Assembly: GCF_014635025.1 (NCBI RefSeq)
Contig: NZ_BMCE01000002.1
Span: 1,488,001-1,552,000 of the forward strand
Length of the DNA stretch: 64,000 bases
Reading direction: 5' to 3'
Origin: Fictibacillus barbaricus
GTDB lineage: Bacteria; Bacillota; Bacilli; Bacillales; Fictibacillaceae
Part shown: positions 36,826 to 45,192 of the stretch, piece by piece
Position numbering within the stretch: the stretch's first letter is position 1
Layout: each line of letters begins with the position of its first letter
Notes under the pieces: model-generated
Told to the model about the DNA's origin: nothing
The model's database searches: none
What the model saw: the letters and a program-made list of their open reading frames with translations, nothing else
Program-made: the position numbers and the translations under genes

Positions 36826-37377
36826 TTACCTATCCATCTTCACGATTTCATTATTCATAAATTCATAGTCCATAGGACCTATATGCATTTTTGTAATGAT
36901 CCCTTTTTCATCAATAAAGTAACTCGTCGGGATGGAAACTGCTCTAAATTGTTTGCCGGTTGTGTTCTTTTCATCAAGCGGAATGGGAAAAGAAAGACTA
37001 TATTCATCCACAAAATCACTGATTTTTTCTCGCTTTGTTTCAGAATACTCCAGATTAACAGCCAAAATTTCTACATTGTTACCTTTGAAATCATTATAAA
37101 ATTTTTGCATTTCCGGCATTTCTTCTCTGCAAGGAGGGCACCAAGTAGCCCAGAAGTTTAAGATTACTTTTTTACCTCGATACTCTTTTAATTGCGTTTG
37201 TTTACCATCCAATGTTCTTAAAGTAAAGTTAGGAGCAGTACTTCCTGGTTTTAATCCTGTGTCTTCCTCAACGTGGGCTGCTGTTTCGGGCTCTTCCTTT
37301 TTTTCTTGAGCTGTATAAATGGCAAGTCCAATAAGTCCGGCAAAAATAAGAATGATAATAAAGGGCTTGATCTTCAT
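36826..37377 (-). CDS. Membrane-anchored thiol-disulfide oxidoreductase (ResA/TlpA-like)
   Basis: 183 aa. One N-terminal membrane segment (~5-24) is followed by an extracytoplasmic thioredoxin fold with WATWCPPCREEMPEM (CPPC at ~80-83) and cis-Pro loop SIPTSYFID. ResA-type proteins reduce apocytochrome c or other exported thiols; no ccs genes are adjacent, so the client is open. The start at ATG 37377 is set by AAGAGGT; the frame opens at 37401. Confidence 0.9.
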   Translation of the reverse strand: MKIKPFIIILIFAGLIGLAIYTAQEKKEEPETAAHVEEDTGLKPGSTAPNFTLRTLDGKQTQLKEYRGKKVILNFWATWCPPCREEMPEMQKFYNDFKGNNVEILAVNLEYSETKREKISDFVDEYSLSFPIPLDEKNTTGKQFRAVSIPTSYFIDEKGIITKMHIGPMDYEFMNNEIVKMDR

Positions 37378-37454
37378 TGTAATACCTCTTTTCGCATGCA
37401 ATGGCTTTACTTATTATAGAGGATTTATATTATTAACTGCAAAGTTCCCCGCCT

Positions 37455-37497
37455 AACAAAAAACAACAACTTAGATTTAAGCTGTTGTTTCGGGGAA
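37455..37497 (-). terminator. Orphan intrinsic terminator
   Basis: On the minus strand AACAACAGCTTAA and CTAAGTTGTTGTT pair with one mismatch, then TTTTTGTTA. No minus-strand gene ends here: the nearest candidate is only weakly coding and runs antisense to the motA leader. Confidence 0.6.
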
Positions 37498-37577
37498 TCG
37501 TTGTCCTTTTTTATGATGGAGGCACATAGCTAACGTTTCTAAAAATGATTCGGATCACATATTTTCGATCTTTATCA

Positions 37578-37604
37578 TTAAGTTTCGCTTTATCTTTCCG
37601 ATAT
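37578..37604 (+). promoter_or_regulatory. Sigma-D type promoter of motAB
   Basis: TTAA (37578-37581), 15 bases, TCCGATAT (37597-37604). Against TAAA-N15-GCCGATAT the -10 is 7/8. It lies ~60 bases before motA, as expected for a flagellar late gene. Confidence 0.75.
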
Positions 37605-37666
37605 AAAAGAAAATACAGCCATGTAATATTGATACAGAATTTAAAGATAAAGTGAGGCACATCATT

Positions 37667-38452
37667 ATGGATCGCACAAGCTTAATAGGGGTCGTCCTAG
37701 GAATCATCGCCGTTGGTATTGGGATGGTTTTAAAAGGGGTCAGTCCCATTTCACTGTTAAACCCGGCAGCACTATTAATCATCTTTGCTGGAACCGCTGC
37801 TGCTATACTTATCGCATTTCCTATGAATGAGATTAAAAAAATACCTGCTCTTTTCAAAATCTTATTTAAAGAACAAAAGCTTATTGATATGAAGGATCTT
37901 GTAACGATTTTTATTGAATGGGCAACGATTGCCCGTAAGGAAGGCTTGCTCGCCCTAGAACCAAGGGCAGAAGAAGTCGATGATCCTTTTTTACAGCAAG
38001 GCATTAAGATGATCGTAGATGGTCAGCCGCCAGAATTTATTAAAGACGTACTGATGAAGGATCTTGAAACTATGGAAGAACGTCATGCAAGCAACGCGAC
38101 GATTTTCACACAGGCTGGTACATATGCTCCAACATTAGGTGTATTAGGGGCAGTAGTAGGACTAGTCGCCGCATTAAGCAACATGGCAGATATTACAGCT
38201 CTCGGACATGCCATATCAGCAGCTTTTATCGCTACATTATTTGGGATTTTTTCCGGATATGTACTATGGCACCCATTCGCCAATAAATTAAAGCGAAAAT
38301 CAAAAAAAGAAGTCATGGTAAAAGAGATCATGATCGAAGGATTGTTATCGATTCAAGATGGAACTTCTCCAAAAATTTTAGAAGAAAAACTTCTGACTTA
38401 CATTCCGACTAGCGAACGCGATCAATACAAAGCGGGTGGTTCTGTTGGCTAA
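37667..38452 (+). CDS. motA: Flagellar stator protein MotA
   Basis: 261 aa, four membrane helices, ion-channel half of the flagellar stator with MotB. The N-terminus MDRTSLIGVVLGIIAVGIGM, the cytoplasmic loop with charged residues that touch FliG (EWATIARKEGLLALEPRAEE), FTQAGTYAPTLGVLGAVVGL and GYVLWHPFANKLKRKSKKE match Bacillus MotA closely (H+-type rather than MotP, inferred). The start is ATG 37667 after GTGAGG. It overlaps motB by eight bases. Confidence 0.96.
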   Translation: MDRTSLIGVVLGIIAVGIGMVLKGVSPISLLNPAALLIIFAGTAAAILIAFPMNEIKKIPALFKILFKEQKLIDMKDLVTIFIEWATIARKEGLLALEPRAEEVDDPFLQQGIKMIVDGQPPEFIKDVLMKDLETMEERHASNATIFTQAGTYAPTLGVLGAVVGLVAALSNMADITALGHAISAAFIATLFGIFSGYVLWHPFANKLKRKSKKEVMVKEIMIEGLLSIQDGTSPKILEEKLLTYIPTSERDQYKAGGSVG

Positions 38453-39218
38453 AAAGAAAAAGCATCATGAGGAGCATGTTGATGAGTCTTGGCTCATCCC
38501 CTATGCGGACATGCTTACACTTCTTCTCGCTCTATTCATTGTCCTGTTTGCTATGAGTGAGATCGACGCTCAAAAATTCAAACAGATGGCGAGCGCATTT
38601 CGCAATGAGTTTACAAGCGGTACTGGAGTTATGGAAGAACAGGCACCTATTCCGACACCAGACTCCAATCCGATACCTGATGCTCAAAAAGAAGTAATCT
38701 CCAAAGAAGAAAAAGAACGATTGGAAGAAGCAAAAAAAGAGCTGGAGGCACTTGAGGAATTGGAGAAGAAGATCAACGCATACATTCAGTCGAACGAACT
38801 TACCTCTAGTCTCCAGACAAAACTAACAGAGAACGGATTATTGATCACCATCTTAGACAATGCATTATTTGATTCCGGAAGTGCAACGGTTAAGCCTGGT
38901 TCAAGGGAGATCGGCAAAAAGCTTTCTGATCTGCTCGTAACCACTCCTCCTCGAAATATTGTCATTGCTGGTCATACTGACAATGTTCCGATCAGTACTG
39001 CCAGCTTTCAATCAAACTGGGAACTTAGCGCTTTACGAGGAATTAACTTTATGCGAGTCCTGTTAGAGAATCCAGGTCTGAGGCCAAACCAAGTAAGTGC
39101 AAGTGGATATGGGGAGTATAGGCCCAAAACAGATAATAAAACAGCTGAAGGCCGAGCCAAGAACCGCCGTGTTGAAGTTTTGGTGCTGCCGAATGTAAAC
39201 TTGCAGGCTGTGCAGTAG
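38445..39218 (+). CDS. motB: Flagellar stator protein MotB
   Basis: 257 aa. A basic N-terminus (AKKKKHHEEHVDESW) precedes one membrane helix carrying the proton-binding Asp (PYADMLTLLLALFIVLFAMS, Asp22), then a plug/linker and an OmpA-like peptidoglycan-binding domain (AGHTDNVPIS, NWELSALRGINFMRVLLEN, YRPKTDNKTAEGRAKNRRVE). It starts with TTG at 38445, giving the family N-terminus MAKKKK with GGGTGG just upstream; the GTG at 38436 lacks a site. Confidence 0.95.
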   Translation: MAKKKKHHEEHVDESWLIPYADMLTLLLALFIVLFAMSEIDAQKFKQMASAFRNEFTSGTGVMEEQAPIPTPDSNPIPDAQKEVISKEEKERLEEAKKELEALEELEKKINAYIQSNELTSSLQTKLTENGLLITILDNALFDSGSATVKPGSREIGKKLSDLLVTTPPRNIVIAGHTDNVPISTASFQSNWELSALRGINFMRVLLENPGLRPNQVSASGYGEYRPKTDNKTAEGRAKNRRVEVLVLPNVNLQAVQ

Positions 39219-39253
39219 AGCACTGAATGTTCTGAGACGCATGTGGATATGGA

Positions 39254-39345
39254 GTTGCGCTAAATTTTGGTGTGCGAGCATAAATTCCGCTGAGCGAGCA
39301 TAAATCCTGCTGAACGAGCATAAATTCCGCTGAACGAGCATAAAT
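39254..39345. repeat. Phased 20-bp array, core CGAGCATAAAT (second copy)
   Basis: TAAAT recurs at 39261, 39281, 39301, 39321 and 39341: an exact 20-base period. The last four units carry GCGAGCATAAAT or GAACGAGCATAAAT, the first is degenerate (GTTGCGCTAAAT). It lies between convergent motB and the M48 protease gene. The core is the same as at 27.8 kb. Confidence 0.9.
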
Positions 39346-39360
39346 CGCGCCTATAATAAA

Positions 39361-39415
39361 AAAACTGGCTCACCGAGGTGGTTTCCCATCCTCCAAGAGC
39401 CAGTTTTTCTTTTTA
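39361..39415. terminator. Terminator between motB and the M48 protease gene
   Basis: AAAACTGGCTC pairs with GAGCCAGTTTT around a 25-base insert; T-runs follow on both strands, so it probably serves both convergent genes. Confidence 0.75.
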
Positions 39416-40678
39416 CTCTGTTGTTTTACTTGTTTTATAGCTTTCTAAGAAATGAAGGCGTTCAAGCATGGTTGGGTGACCGTATAAGAACCACTTCACG
39501 ACCTTAGGCGGGTTTACTTCACTCAAACTTACGGTCGCAAGCTCCTGGAAGGCACCGACTGCCGCTTTTGGATTATTGGTCATCTGGATCGCATACAGAT
39601 CCGCGTCTCGTTCTGCTTTTCTAGACACGGCGTTCTCCACTGGAGAAACCGCAAAGCTTAACAACGAAAAGATCAGAAGCAGTGCAGGCAACGCCGCAAT
39701 GTCTCCTACCCCTTTTATCCCCCATGCTTTACCGTACTTTTCAATCCACTTTCGATAGATGATATTCCCGAGCCACAGTCCTAAAAAGGAAAGAACAATG
39801 GATGAAATCAGGTTCCAGTACAAATGGTTCATAACATAATGCCCCATCTCATGAGCCATAACAAATAGTACCTGGTTATCTGTTAATTTATTTAAGGTTG
39901 TATCCCATAGAACAATTCTTAAGTTAGATCCTATTCCATTTACATAAGCATTGAGTGCGTTCGTTTTTTCAGACATATTCACTTCATATACATTTTCTGC
40001 TGGTATGTCTGCTCGTTCTGCAATATCCAGGATTTTTTCTTTTAACGCTTCATCCTGTAACGGGTAAAACTTGTTATACAAAGGATCGATCACAACGGGC
40101 TGGATAAAGTAAAGAAATACCGTAAACGGAATCGACAGCAGCCATGCGAAAACCCACCATCTTTTTTCGTATTTTTTAATGAGCCAATACATTACAGCGA
40201 CCATTACCGTAGTAAGGAGCCAGCTGATCCAAAAATCTACAAGACCATCCCTCATCCAGCTGTGGAACGACTGCACCGAAATGTTATAGCTTTTAGAAAC
40301 GGTAAAGCTGTAATAGCGCAGCGGGAACGTTAACAACCAGCTTGCGAAAGAAAGAAGGAGCACATAGATCCCTGTATGAACGATTGAAAACTTTGTTAAT
40401 CCGCTGGATGCTTTGCGGAACCACTTCGAAAGTCCAAAGCCAAGGACAAAAAGATAAATCAGCCATTCGAGCGGAACCGAAATAAAGTATAGAAAATCTT
40501 TAATTCTTGAAAAACCTGTACTCAACTCAAGTTCTCTGTCAGTCATAAATACTGCCGGATCTGCAGCAGAACCCTTTAAATGACCGGGCAATGCGGAATC
40601 TGCTCCTTGAAACAGGTAAAACCACATCAAACCAGCATAGATCACAAAGCCGATTAAAAAAACGAACGATTTTCTCAA
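39413..40678 (-). CDS. M48 family (Ste24-like) membrane metallopeptidase
   Basis: 421 aa, about six membrane helices. The zinc motif is FVMAHEMGHYVMNHLYWN (HEMGH, ~274); the third ligand Glu is in SRKAERDADLYAIQMT; VNGIGSNLRIVLWDTTLNKL is the conserved block before it. It resembles B. subtilis YhfN (CAAX protease-like), a membrane-embedded endopeptidase. The substrates are unknown. Monocistronic. Confidence 0.92.
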   Translation of the reverse strand: MRKSFVFLIGFVIYAGLMWFYLFQGADSALPGHLKGSAADPAVFMTDRELELSTGFSRIKDFLYFISVPLEWLIYLFVLGFGLSKWFRKASSGLTKFSIVHTGIYVLLLSFASWLLTFPLRYYSFTVSKSYNISVQSFHSWMRDGLVDFWISWLLTTVMVAVMYWLIKKYEKRWWVFAWLLSIPFTVFLYFIQPVVIDPLYNKFYPLQDEALKEKILDIAERADIPAENVYEVNMSEKTNALNAYVNGIGSNLRIVLWDTTLNKLTDNQVLFVMAHEMGHYVMNHLYWNLISSIVLSFLGLWLGNIIYRKWIEKYGKAWGIKGVGDIAALPALLLIFSLLSFAVSPVENAVSRKAERDADLYAIQMTNNPKAAVGAFQELATVSLSEVNPPKVVKWFLYGHPTMLERLHFLESYKTSKTTE

Positions 40679-40739
40679 AGCTCACGCCCCCTTTTATACC
40701 TACTATAAAGTGTAGGGCAATTTGTCCAAATTAGAACAA

Positions 40740-40764
40740 GCTTTGTAAATAAAATTTACAGAGC
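40740..40764 (-). terminator. Terminator overlapping the HAD gene's end
   Basis: GCTCTGTAAAT and ATTTACAAAGC form an 11-base stem (one mismatch) with a TTT loop, then TTGTTCTAATTT on the minus strand. Confidence 0.6.
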
Positions 40765-41583
40765 ATTGGTAAGTGTCGGCACGATGTGAAGGTTCTCGTG
40801 TTCTACTTCGATGCGATTTGGCTGAATGTACACAGCCTTAAGCCCTAAAAGAAGAGCAGGAGCAATTTCATTTATAAAATTATCGCCGATGGAAACTGCT
40901 TCATGAGGATGTACTTGAAACTCATCTAATATTGCCTCCATCATGTTTCTTGTTTTAAGCGGTTTTTGCCCTTCCGTATAGAGGGCATGAAATATTCCAT
41001 CAAGCTCAAGTTCATTTAAAAGCCGTTTTACATCTACTTTTTCACTATTCGTTAAAAGTACCAGCTGTTTCTCTTCTTTCAAACGCTCCAAGGCCTTTTT
41101 AAGTCCTGGTGTTTTCGTTAACTGAAACTGATCGGTAACCATATATTCTTTTGTGGCATTGTAGCATTCCCATGTATCCGCTTGTTTTAATCCAAAGTGC
41201 ATAGCTGTTGCATACGGAAGCCACCAGCCATCACCGATCGCAATCAGACGCTCAAAGTCATATACAAGTTCGCCAGCGTATTCCTGGTTCACTTTTTCTT
41301 CTGGCCACTCTTGTCCGTCAAATGATGTTACTTTTGTAACTTGCAGGGTCATCGGATCAACTGTCACACTTGTATCATTTTGAATATCGTATACCTTGCC
41401 AATCACTACAGGATGTGTCCCTTTTTTCATGCTTTCATATGTATTCCAGAATGCTTCTTGTTTCTGTTCAGGCACCCTCTTCTGCATCAATCTACAGTAA
41501 TAATCAAAATGGTCAGTATCCTCATAAAGTGTGCCGTCAAGGTCAAATATAAGCAGCTTTGCTTCATCAATGATGTGTTTCAT
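40756..41583 (-). CDS. HAD superfamily hydrolase
   Basis: 275 aa. Motif I is LLIFDLDGTLYED, motif II is LVLLTNSEK and motif IV is SIGDNFINEIAPALLLG: a Rossmannoid phosphatase core. An insert of ~100 residues (~60-160) forms an unusual cap with a possible beta domain (VTVDPMTLQVTKVTSFDGQE). The substrate is unknown. AGGAGGAGGG lies before the ATG. Confidence 0.87.
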   Translation of the reverse strand: MKHIIDEAKLLIFDLDGTLYEDTDHFDYYCRLMQKRVPEQKQEAFWNTYESMKKGTHPVVIGKVYDIQNDTSVTVDPMTLQVTKVTSFDGQEWPEEKVNQEYAGELVYDFERLIAIGDGWWLPYATAMHFGLKQADTWECYNATKEYMVTDQFQLTKTPGLKKALERLKEEKQLVLLTNSEKVDVKRLLNELELDGIFHALYTEGQKPLKTRNMMEAILDEFQVHPHEAVSIGDNFINEIAPALLLGLKAVYIQPNRIEVEHENLHIVPTLTNAL

Positions 41584-41645
41584 GACAAATCCCTCCTCCT
41601 ATTTCATTGTAGTTTTCTCGTTCTTAAAAAGTAAAGAAATGTACG

Positions 41646-41704
41646 TTGACACAACTTTACTAATCCTGTATGTTATAAGTGTACTATACACAGTAATACA
41701 CTGT
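41646..41704 (+). promoter_or_regulatory. Promoter and inverted-repeat operator of the GntR-ABC operon
   Basis: TTGACA (41646-41651), 17 bases, TATGTT (41669-41674). Downstream, ACAGT-AATAC-ACTGT (41690-41704) is a perfect inverted repeat between the presumed start site and the gntR start. This suits autorepression as in ytr-type operons. Confidence 0.65.
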
Positions 41705-41726
41705 AGTATATAAAGGTGGGATAATT

Positions 41727-42131
41727 ATGATTTTAAATTTAGATCCCCGGAGCAATACACCCATTTGGGAACAAGTTGTCCATCAGATTAAGGAATTAAT
41801 TCTGAAGGAAATTTTGTTGCCAAAAGACAAGTTGCCTTCGGTAAGGGAACTATCTGCAACGTTATTAATCAATCCGAATACAGTGAGCAAGGCCTATCAA
41901 GAACTCGAGCGGCAAGGAATCATTGAAACGCTGCGCGGAAAAGGCACTTTCGTCTCTGCCTCCATTACCCCCAGAGCAGATGAACACAAGATAAATGCCC
42001 TGATGCAGCAGTTTAAGCAACTCGTTATCGAGGCCTCTTATTTAGGCATTGATCATAAGACATTATCTCAATGGTTACAAAAGTATTCTGATGAGCTTGG
42101 AGGGATAAACAGTCATGTTGAAAGTGAGTAA
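41727..42131 (+). CDS. GntR family regulator (YtrA-like)
   Basis: 134 aa. The N-terminal winged helix (PIWEQVVHQIKELILKEILL, LPSVRELSATLLINPNTVSK, IIETLRGKGTFVS) is followed by a short helical C-terminus, the hallmark of the YtrA subfamily. These repress adjacent ABC transporter operons, often in response to cell-wall-active antibiotics. GGTGG lies ahead of the ATG. It overlaps the ATPase gene by 17 bases. Confidence 0.92.
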   Translation: MILNLDPRSNTPIWEQVVHQIKELILKEILLPKDKLPSVRELSATLLINPNTVSKAYQELERQGIIETLRGKGTFVSASITPRADEHKINALMQQFKQLVIEASYLGIDHKTLSQWLQKYSDELGGINSHVESE

Positions 42132-42999
42132 TGTAAATAAAACAATAGATGGTAACCAAGTGTTAGAAAACGTAGATATCACACTGCAGCCAGGTATGAT
42201 TGCGGGTCTTGTCGGCAGAAACGGTGTTGGAAAATCTACCTTGCTTCGTATAATCGCAGGCATCCTAGATCCTGATGAAGGCGAAGTATCTTTTAACGAG
42301 ATCGATATCCATAAAGAGCCAGAAATCAAACAAAAGATAACGTATGTACCTGATTCTACTGAAATTCTAAAGAGCTATAACGTCAAAGAAATTGTGAAGC
42401 TATATGACGCGATCTACGAAGACTTTGATGTGATGTATTTTTATTCGCTTATGGATCGATTCAAGCTTCCGAAAAATAAGAAACTAAGAACATATTCTAA
42501 GGGAATGAAGGCGCTATTTTTAATGATCCTTTCCTTTTCAACAAAAGCAGATCTTATTATTTTAGATGAACCTACCAACGGATTGGATCCTATCGTAAAA
42601 CGAAATATTCTGCAATTTATTATTGAAGAAGTCAGTGAACGACAATTAAGTGTATTGATCTCTTCACATCACCTAGAAGAAGTGGAAAAGATGGCTGACC
42701 TTCTTGTTATGATCAAAGAAGGAAGAATTGAATCGACCACTTCTATTGAAGAAGCTAAATCATCGTTCCGAAAAGTTCAGGTTGTTTATACACACTCCCT
42801 TCCTGAAAAAATTGCTCACTTACACAATGTGAACATTCTTTCACAAACCGGCAGAGTGTATACCCTGATGATTAAAGGAAATATCGAAGAAACAATTAAT
42901 AAAATGCAGCAGGAGCATCCTTTATTACTTGAAGAGCTTCCTATGACACTTGAAGATATATTTATTTCAACCCTTGGAGGTGAATCACATGTTTCATAA
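42115..42999 (+). CDS. ABC transporter ATP-binding protein (YtrB-like)
   Basis: 294 aa. Walker A is GRNGVGKSTLL and Walker B is LIILDEPTNGLDP, with H-loop SSHHLEEVEKM. The signature is unusual (TYSKGMKALFLMIL instead of LSGGQ), as in YtrB/EcsA-like exporters' ATPases. GGAGGG is ~10 bases before the ATG, inside the end of the GntR gene. Its stop overlaps the permease start by 11 bases, so three genes are translationally coupled. Confidence 0.92.
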   Translation: MLKVSNVNKTIDGNQVLENVDITLQPGMIAGLVGRNGVGKSTLLRIIAGILDPDEGEVSFNEIDIHKEPEIKQKITYVPDSTEILKSYNVKEIVKLYDAIYEDFDVMYFYSLMDRFKLPKNKKLRTYSKGMKALFLMILSFSTKADLIILDEPTNGLDPIVKRNILQFIIEEVSERQLSVLISSHHLEEVEKMADLLVMIKEGRIESTTSIEEAKSSFRKVQVVYTHSLPEKIAHLHNVNILSQTGRVYTLMIKGNIEETINKMQQEHPLLLEELPMTLEDIFISTLGGESHVS

Positions 43000-44053
43000 A
43001 GCGTTATGGATGAGGAATCAAAAATTAGCAAGCCCAGCCGTTTGGGCCGTCTACTTATCTTTGTTTTTCCTCCTCCCTTTTACGATGTTCGGTGATGCTC
43101 AAAGTTTGCATTCCCAATTAGAAAAGTTTCCTCAAGATGAAGCCTACTTAAGCTATAGTTTCCAAGGTATGACCACTGGTCTCTTCTTATCAATCGTTCT
43201 CATTGGTTTTGCAGCATTGTTAATCGGCTTGGAACGGTCGACTCACTCTACGGATCTAACTTTTTCATTGCCTTTTAAACGAAAAGATATCTATCTATCA
43301 AAATGGATGTTTGGTGTTGTCCATATAACCACAGCCCTTTTAGTCAATCTCTTATTATGCATGCTGGTCGTAAGGTTTACCTTTTTATCTGAAATCGGAG
43401 TAGATCCCTCATTTCTGATGAAGTTTATGATTCTGATAATCCCTTACGCTATCGCAATTTTTACATTTTGTATGTTTATTGGAACGATCTCAGGAAGTAT
43501 TGTGTCTCAGTTTATTCTTAGTTCAATATTCTTATTCTTTCCGATCGGTTTCTTTTCTCTGCTTGGGACTTTCCTGATGTATCATGGTATTGGAGTTGAT
43601 ATGGTGCATGATATCAACAGCTCGCTTAATTCGTTTGGTGACTTTATGATCATTGCAACATTACCCGCACCAATCTTTGAATTTTCCTACTATACAGATG
43701 CCATGCAACTGAATAGTGTGGCAAATGATTATACGAGAATGCCTTCTTATCTTGTATTGCTGTCACCTCTCATTTATTTAGCTGTGACGTTTCCGCTTGG
43801 GATTTGGTTATTTAATAGAACGAAAAATGAAAACAACGGAAGATTGCTTGTTTTTGAAAAAGGAAAAGGATTCTTCAGTGTTGGTGTGATTGTTTGTTTT
43901 GCACTTGCCTTTGGAATGATTGGCGGAGGTCTTTTCGGAACGTATGACACCCCGTCCCTTATCGGTTATTATATATCTGCAGCAATAGGCGGCGTACTCA
44001 GCTATGCGGTACTCAGAAAATTAATGAATATGCGATTTAAATTGAGCAGATAA
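42989..44053 (+). CDS. ABC transporter permease of the GntR operon
   Basis: 354 aa with six or more helices in ABC-2 arrangement (ATLPAPIFEF in a loop between them; ERSTHSTDLTFSLPFKRKDI is the cytoplasmic coupling segment after helix 2). The start at ATG 42989 has GGAGGTGA just upstream; the frame opens at 42950 within the ATPase gene. It partners the YtrB-like ATPase; the exported compound is unknown. Confidence 0.88.
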   Translation: MFHKALWMRNQKLASPAVWAVYLSLFFLLPFTMFGDAQSLHSQLEKFPQDEAYLSYSFQGMTTGLFLSIVLIGFAALLIGLERSTHSTDLTFSLPFKRKDIYLSKWMFGVVHITTALLVNLLLCMLVVRFTFLSEIGVDPSFLMKFMILIIPYAIAIFTFCMFIGTISGSIVSQFILSSIFLFFPIGFFSLLGTFLMYHGIGVDMVHDINSSLNSFGDFMIIATLPAPIFEFSYYTDAMQLNSVANDYTRMPSYLVLLSPLIYLAVTFPLGIWLFNRTKNENNGRLLVFEKGKGFFSVGVIVCFALAFGMIGGGLFGTYDTPSLIGYYISAAIGGVLSYAVLRKLMNMRFKLSR

Positions 44054-44055
44054 AA

Positions 44056-44092
44056 CAAAGAGCGGCTGACATAAACCAGTCCGCTCTTTTTG
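44056..44092 (+). terminator. Intrinsic terminator of the GntR-ABC operon
   Basis: AAAGAGCGG (44057-44065) and CCGCTCTTT (44081-44089), then TTG. Confidence 0.8.
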
Positions 44093-44146
44093 CTTGTCGG
44101 AGGAAGAACTTAAAGATGATGGTGAAGCAGTCTTTGTAAGAATAGA

Positions 44147-44182
44147 AAAAAGCAGCTGACTTTATTAGTCAGTTGCTTTCCT
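44147..44182 (-). terminator. Intrinsic terminator after glpQ
   Basis: AGCAACTGAC and GTCAGCTGCT (minus strand), followed by six T. It lies just past the glpQ stop. Confidence 0.82.
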
Positions 44183-44187
44183 TCGTT

Positions 44188-45045
44188 CTATTTTCCTTTT
44201 TTTACGTCATGTAAAAGATCGGGGAAATTGGTAAACATGCCTGTTACGCCCCAAGCGATCAACTTCTGCATTTCGTCTTTATCGTTTACGGTATAAGGGT
44301 GAATCTCAAGTCCGTTTTCCACCACTTTTTGTACGTATTCTTGATCGATCATAGCGCTGTTCGGCCCAACTCCAATGGCATACTGCTTAATGACTTGAAC
44401 TTCTGCATCAGTTAATGCAGCTGGGGATGTATACCACATAAGTTGAACTAATTTCATTGACGGATCAATTTGGTTCATCTTTAATAAGCTATCAGCACTG
44501 AAGGATTGGACCAATAATGTATCTTTGTTGATGTCGTATTCCTTCACCATGTCTGCAAGTTTTTGTTCCATACCTGGATACACTTCAGGTGACTTTGTTT
44601 CTATGTAATAGTTTGCATTCTTCCCAAACGTTTGGAAAACTTCTTGTAAGGTAGGAACTTTTAGCCCTTCATATTCAGCTTTTGCTTTCTCTGGATATTT
44701 TTGATTAAACCAGCTTCCTGCATCAAGCTGCTTGATTTCTTCTAAAGTATAATCTTTTACTTGGCCTGTGCCATTCGTTGTACGGTCTAATGTCTCATCA
44801 TGCATGGCAATCAATTCACCATCTTTTGTCATCTGAAGGTCGACTTCAATATAGTCTCCATGCATTTGTTCACCCATTTTGTAAGATGTGATGGTGTGTT
44901 CTGGAGCATGTCCGGAAGCTCCTCGGTGCGATACGTTTAGAATCTCTTTATCTTTCTCTTTTGCATCAGCCACTGTAAATCCAGCCCCCATGAATGTCAG
45001 ACTTAACGCAAGAGCTCCTGCGGTCATTTTGAATGCTTTTTTCAC
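44188..45045 (-). CDS. glpQ: Secreted glycerophosphodiester phosphodiesterase
   Basis: 285 aa. A signal peptide (~1-28: basic KKAFK then a hydrophobic stretch ending VADA) is followed by a GDPD TIM-barrel. The catalytic block is SHRGASGHAPEHT, and DLQMTKDGELIAMHDETLDR carries the metal-binding Glu and Asp. The enzyme releases glycerol-3-phosphate from deacylated phospholipids or teichoic acid ends. It starts with GTG at 45045, set by AAAGGGAGAG nine bases upstream; an ATG at 45069 has no site. Confidence 0.93.
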   Translation of the reverse strand: MKKAFKMTAGALALSLTFMGAGFTVADAKEKDKEILNVSHRGASGHAPEHTITSYKMGEQMHGDYIEVDLQMTKDGELIAMHDETLDRTTNGTGQVKDYTLEEIKQLDAGSWFNQKYPEKAKAEYEGLKVPTLQEVFQTFGKNANYYIETKSPEVYPGMEQKLADMVKEYDINKDTLLVQSFSADSLLKMNQIDPSMKLVQLMWYTSPAALTDAEVQVIKQYAIGVGPNSAMIDQEYVQKVVENGLEIHPYTVNDKDEMQKLIAWGVTGMFTNFPDLLHDVKKGK

Positions 45046-45123
45046 GATGTTACACTCTCCCTTTGTCATAAGTGAACTACTTTGTCACTTTAACAAGGGA
45101 GTATGTAGGCACCTTTACCGTTA

Positions 45124-45140
45124 AGTAAAATACATGTAAA
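45124..45140 (-). promoter_or_regulatory. Possible PhoP box pair upstream of glpQ
   Basis: TTTACA (45140-45135), five bases, TTTACT (45129-45124): 11-base periodic TTHACA-like hexamers as in Bacillus Pho boxes. Only two are clear, where four are usual. glpQ is PhoP-controlled in B. subtilis, which makes this plausible but unproven. Confidence 0.35.
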
Positions 45141-45153
45141 GATGTGTATAGAA

Positions 45154-45188
45154 ATAAGCTGGTCCGATTGTTTGAACCAGCTTTTTTA
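45154..45188. terminator. Terminator at the end of the Cof-type gene
   Basis: AAGCTGGT (45156-45163) and ACCAGCTT (45176-45183). The T-run is better on the plus strand (TTTTTT) than on the minus strand (ATTTCTAT), although the adjoining gene is on the minus strand. Confidence 0.5.
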
Positions 45189-45192
45189 AACT

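Noticed and set aside
37555-38004. 149-residue ORF antisense to motA
   Set aside because: Shadow of the MotA frame; it cannot explain the orphan terminator because its stop lies ~60 bases upstream of it and it lacks a ribosome binding site.
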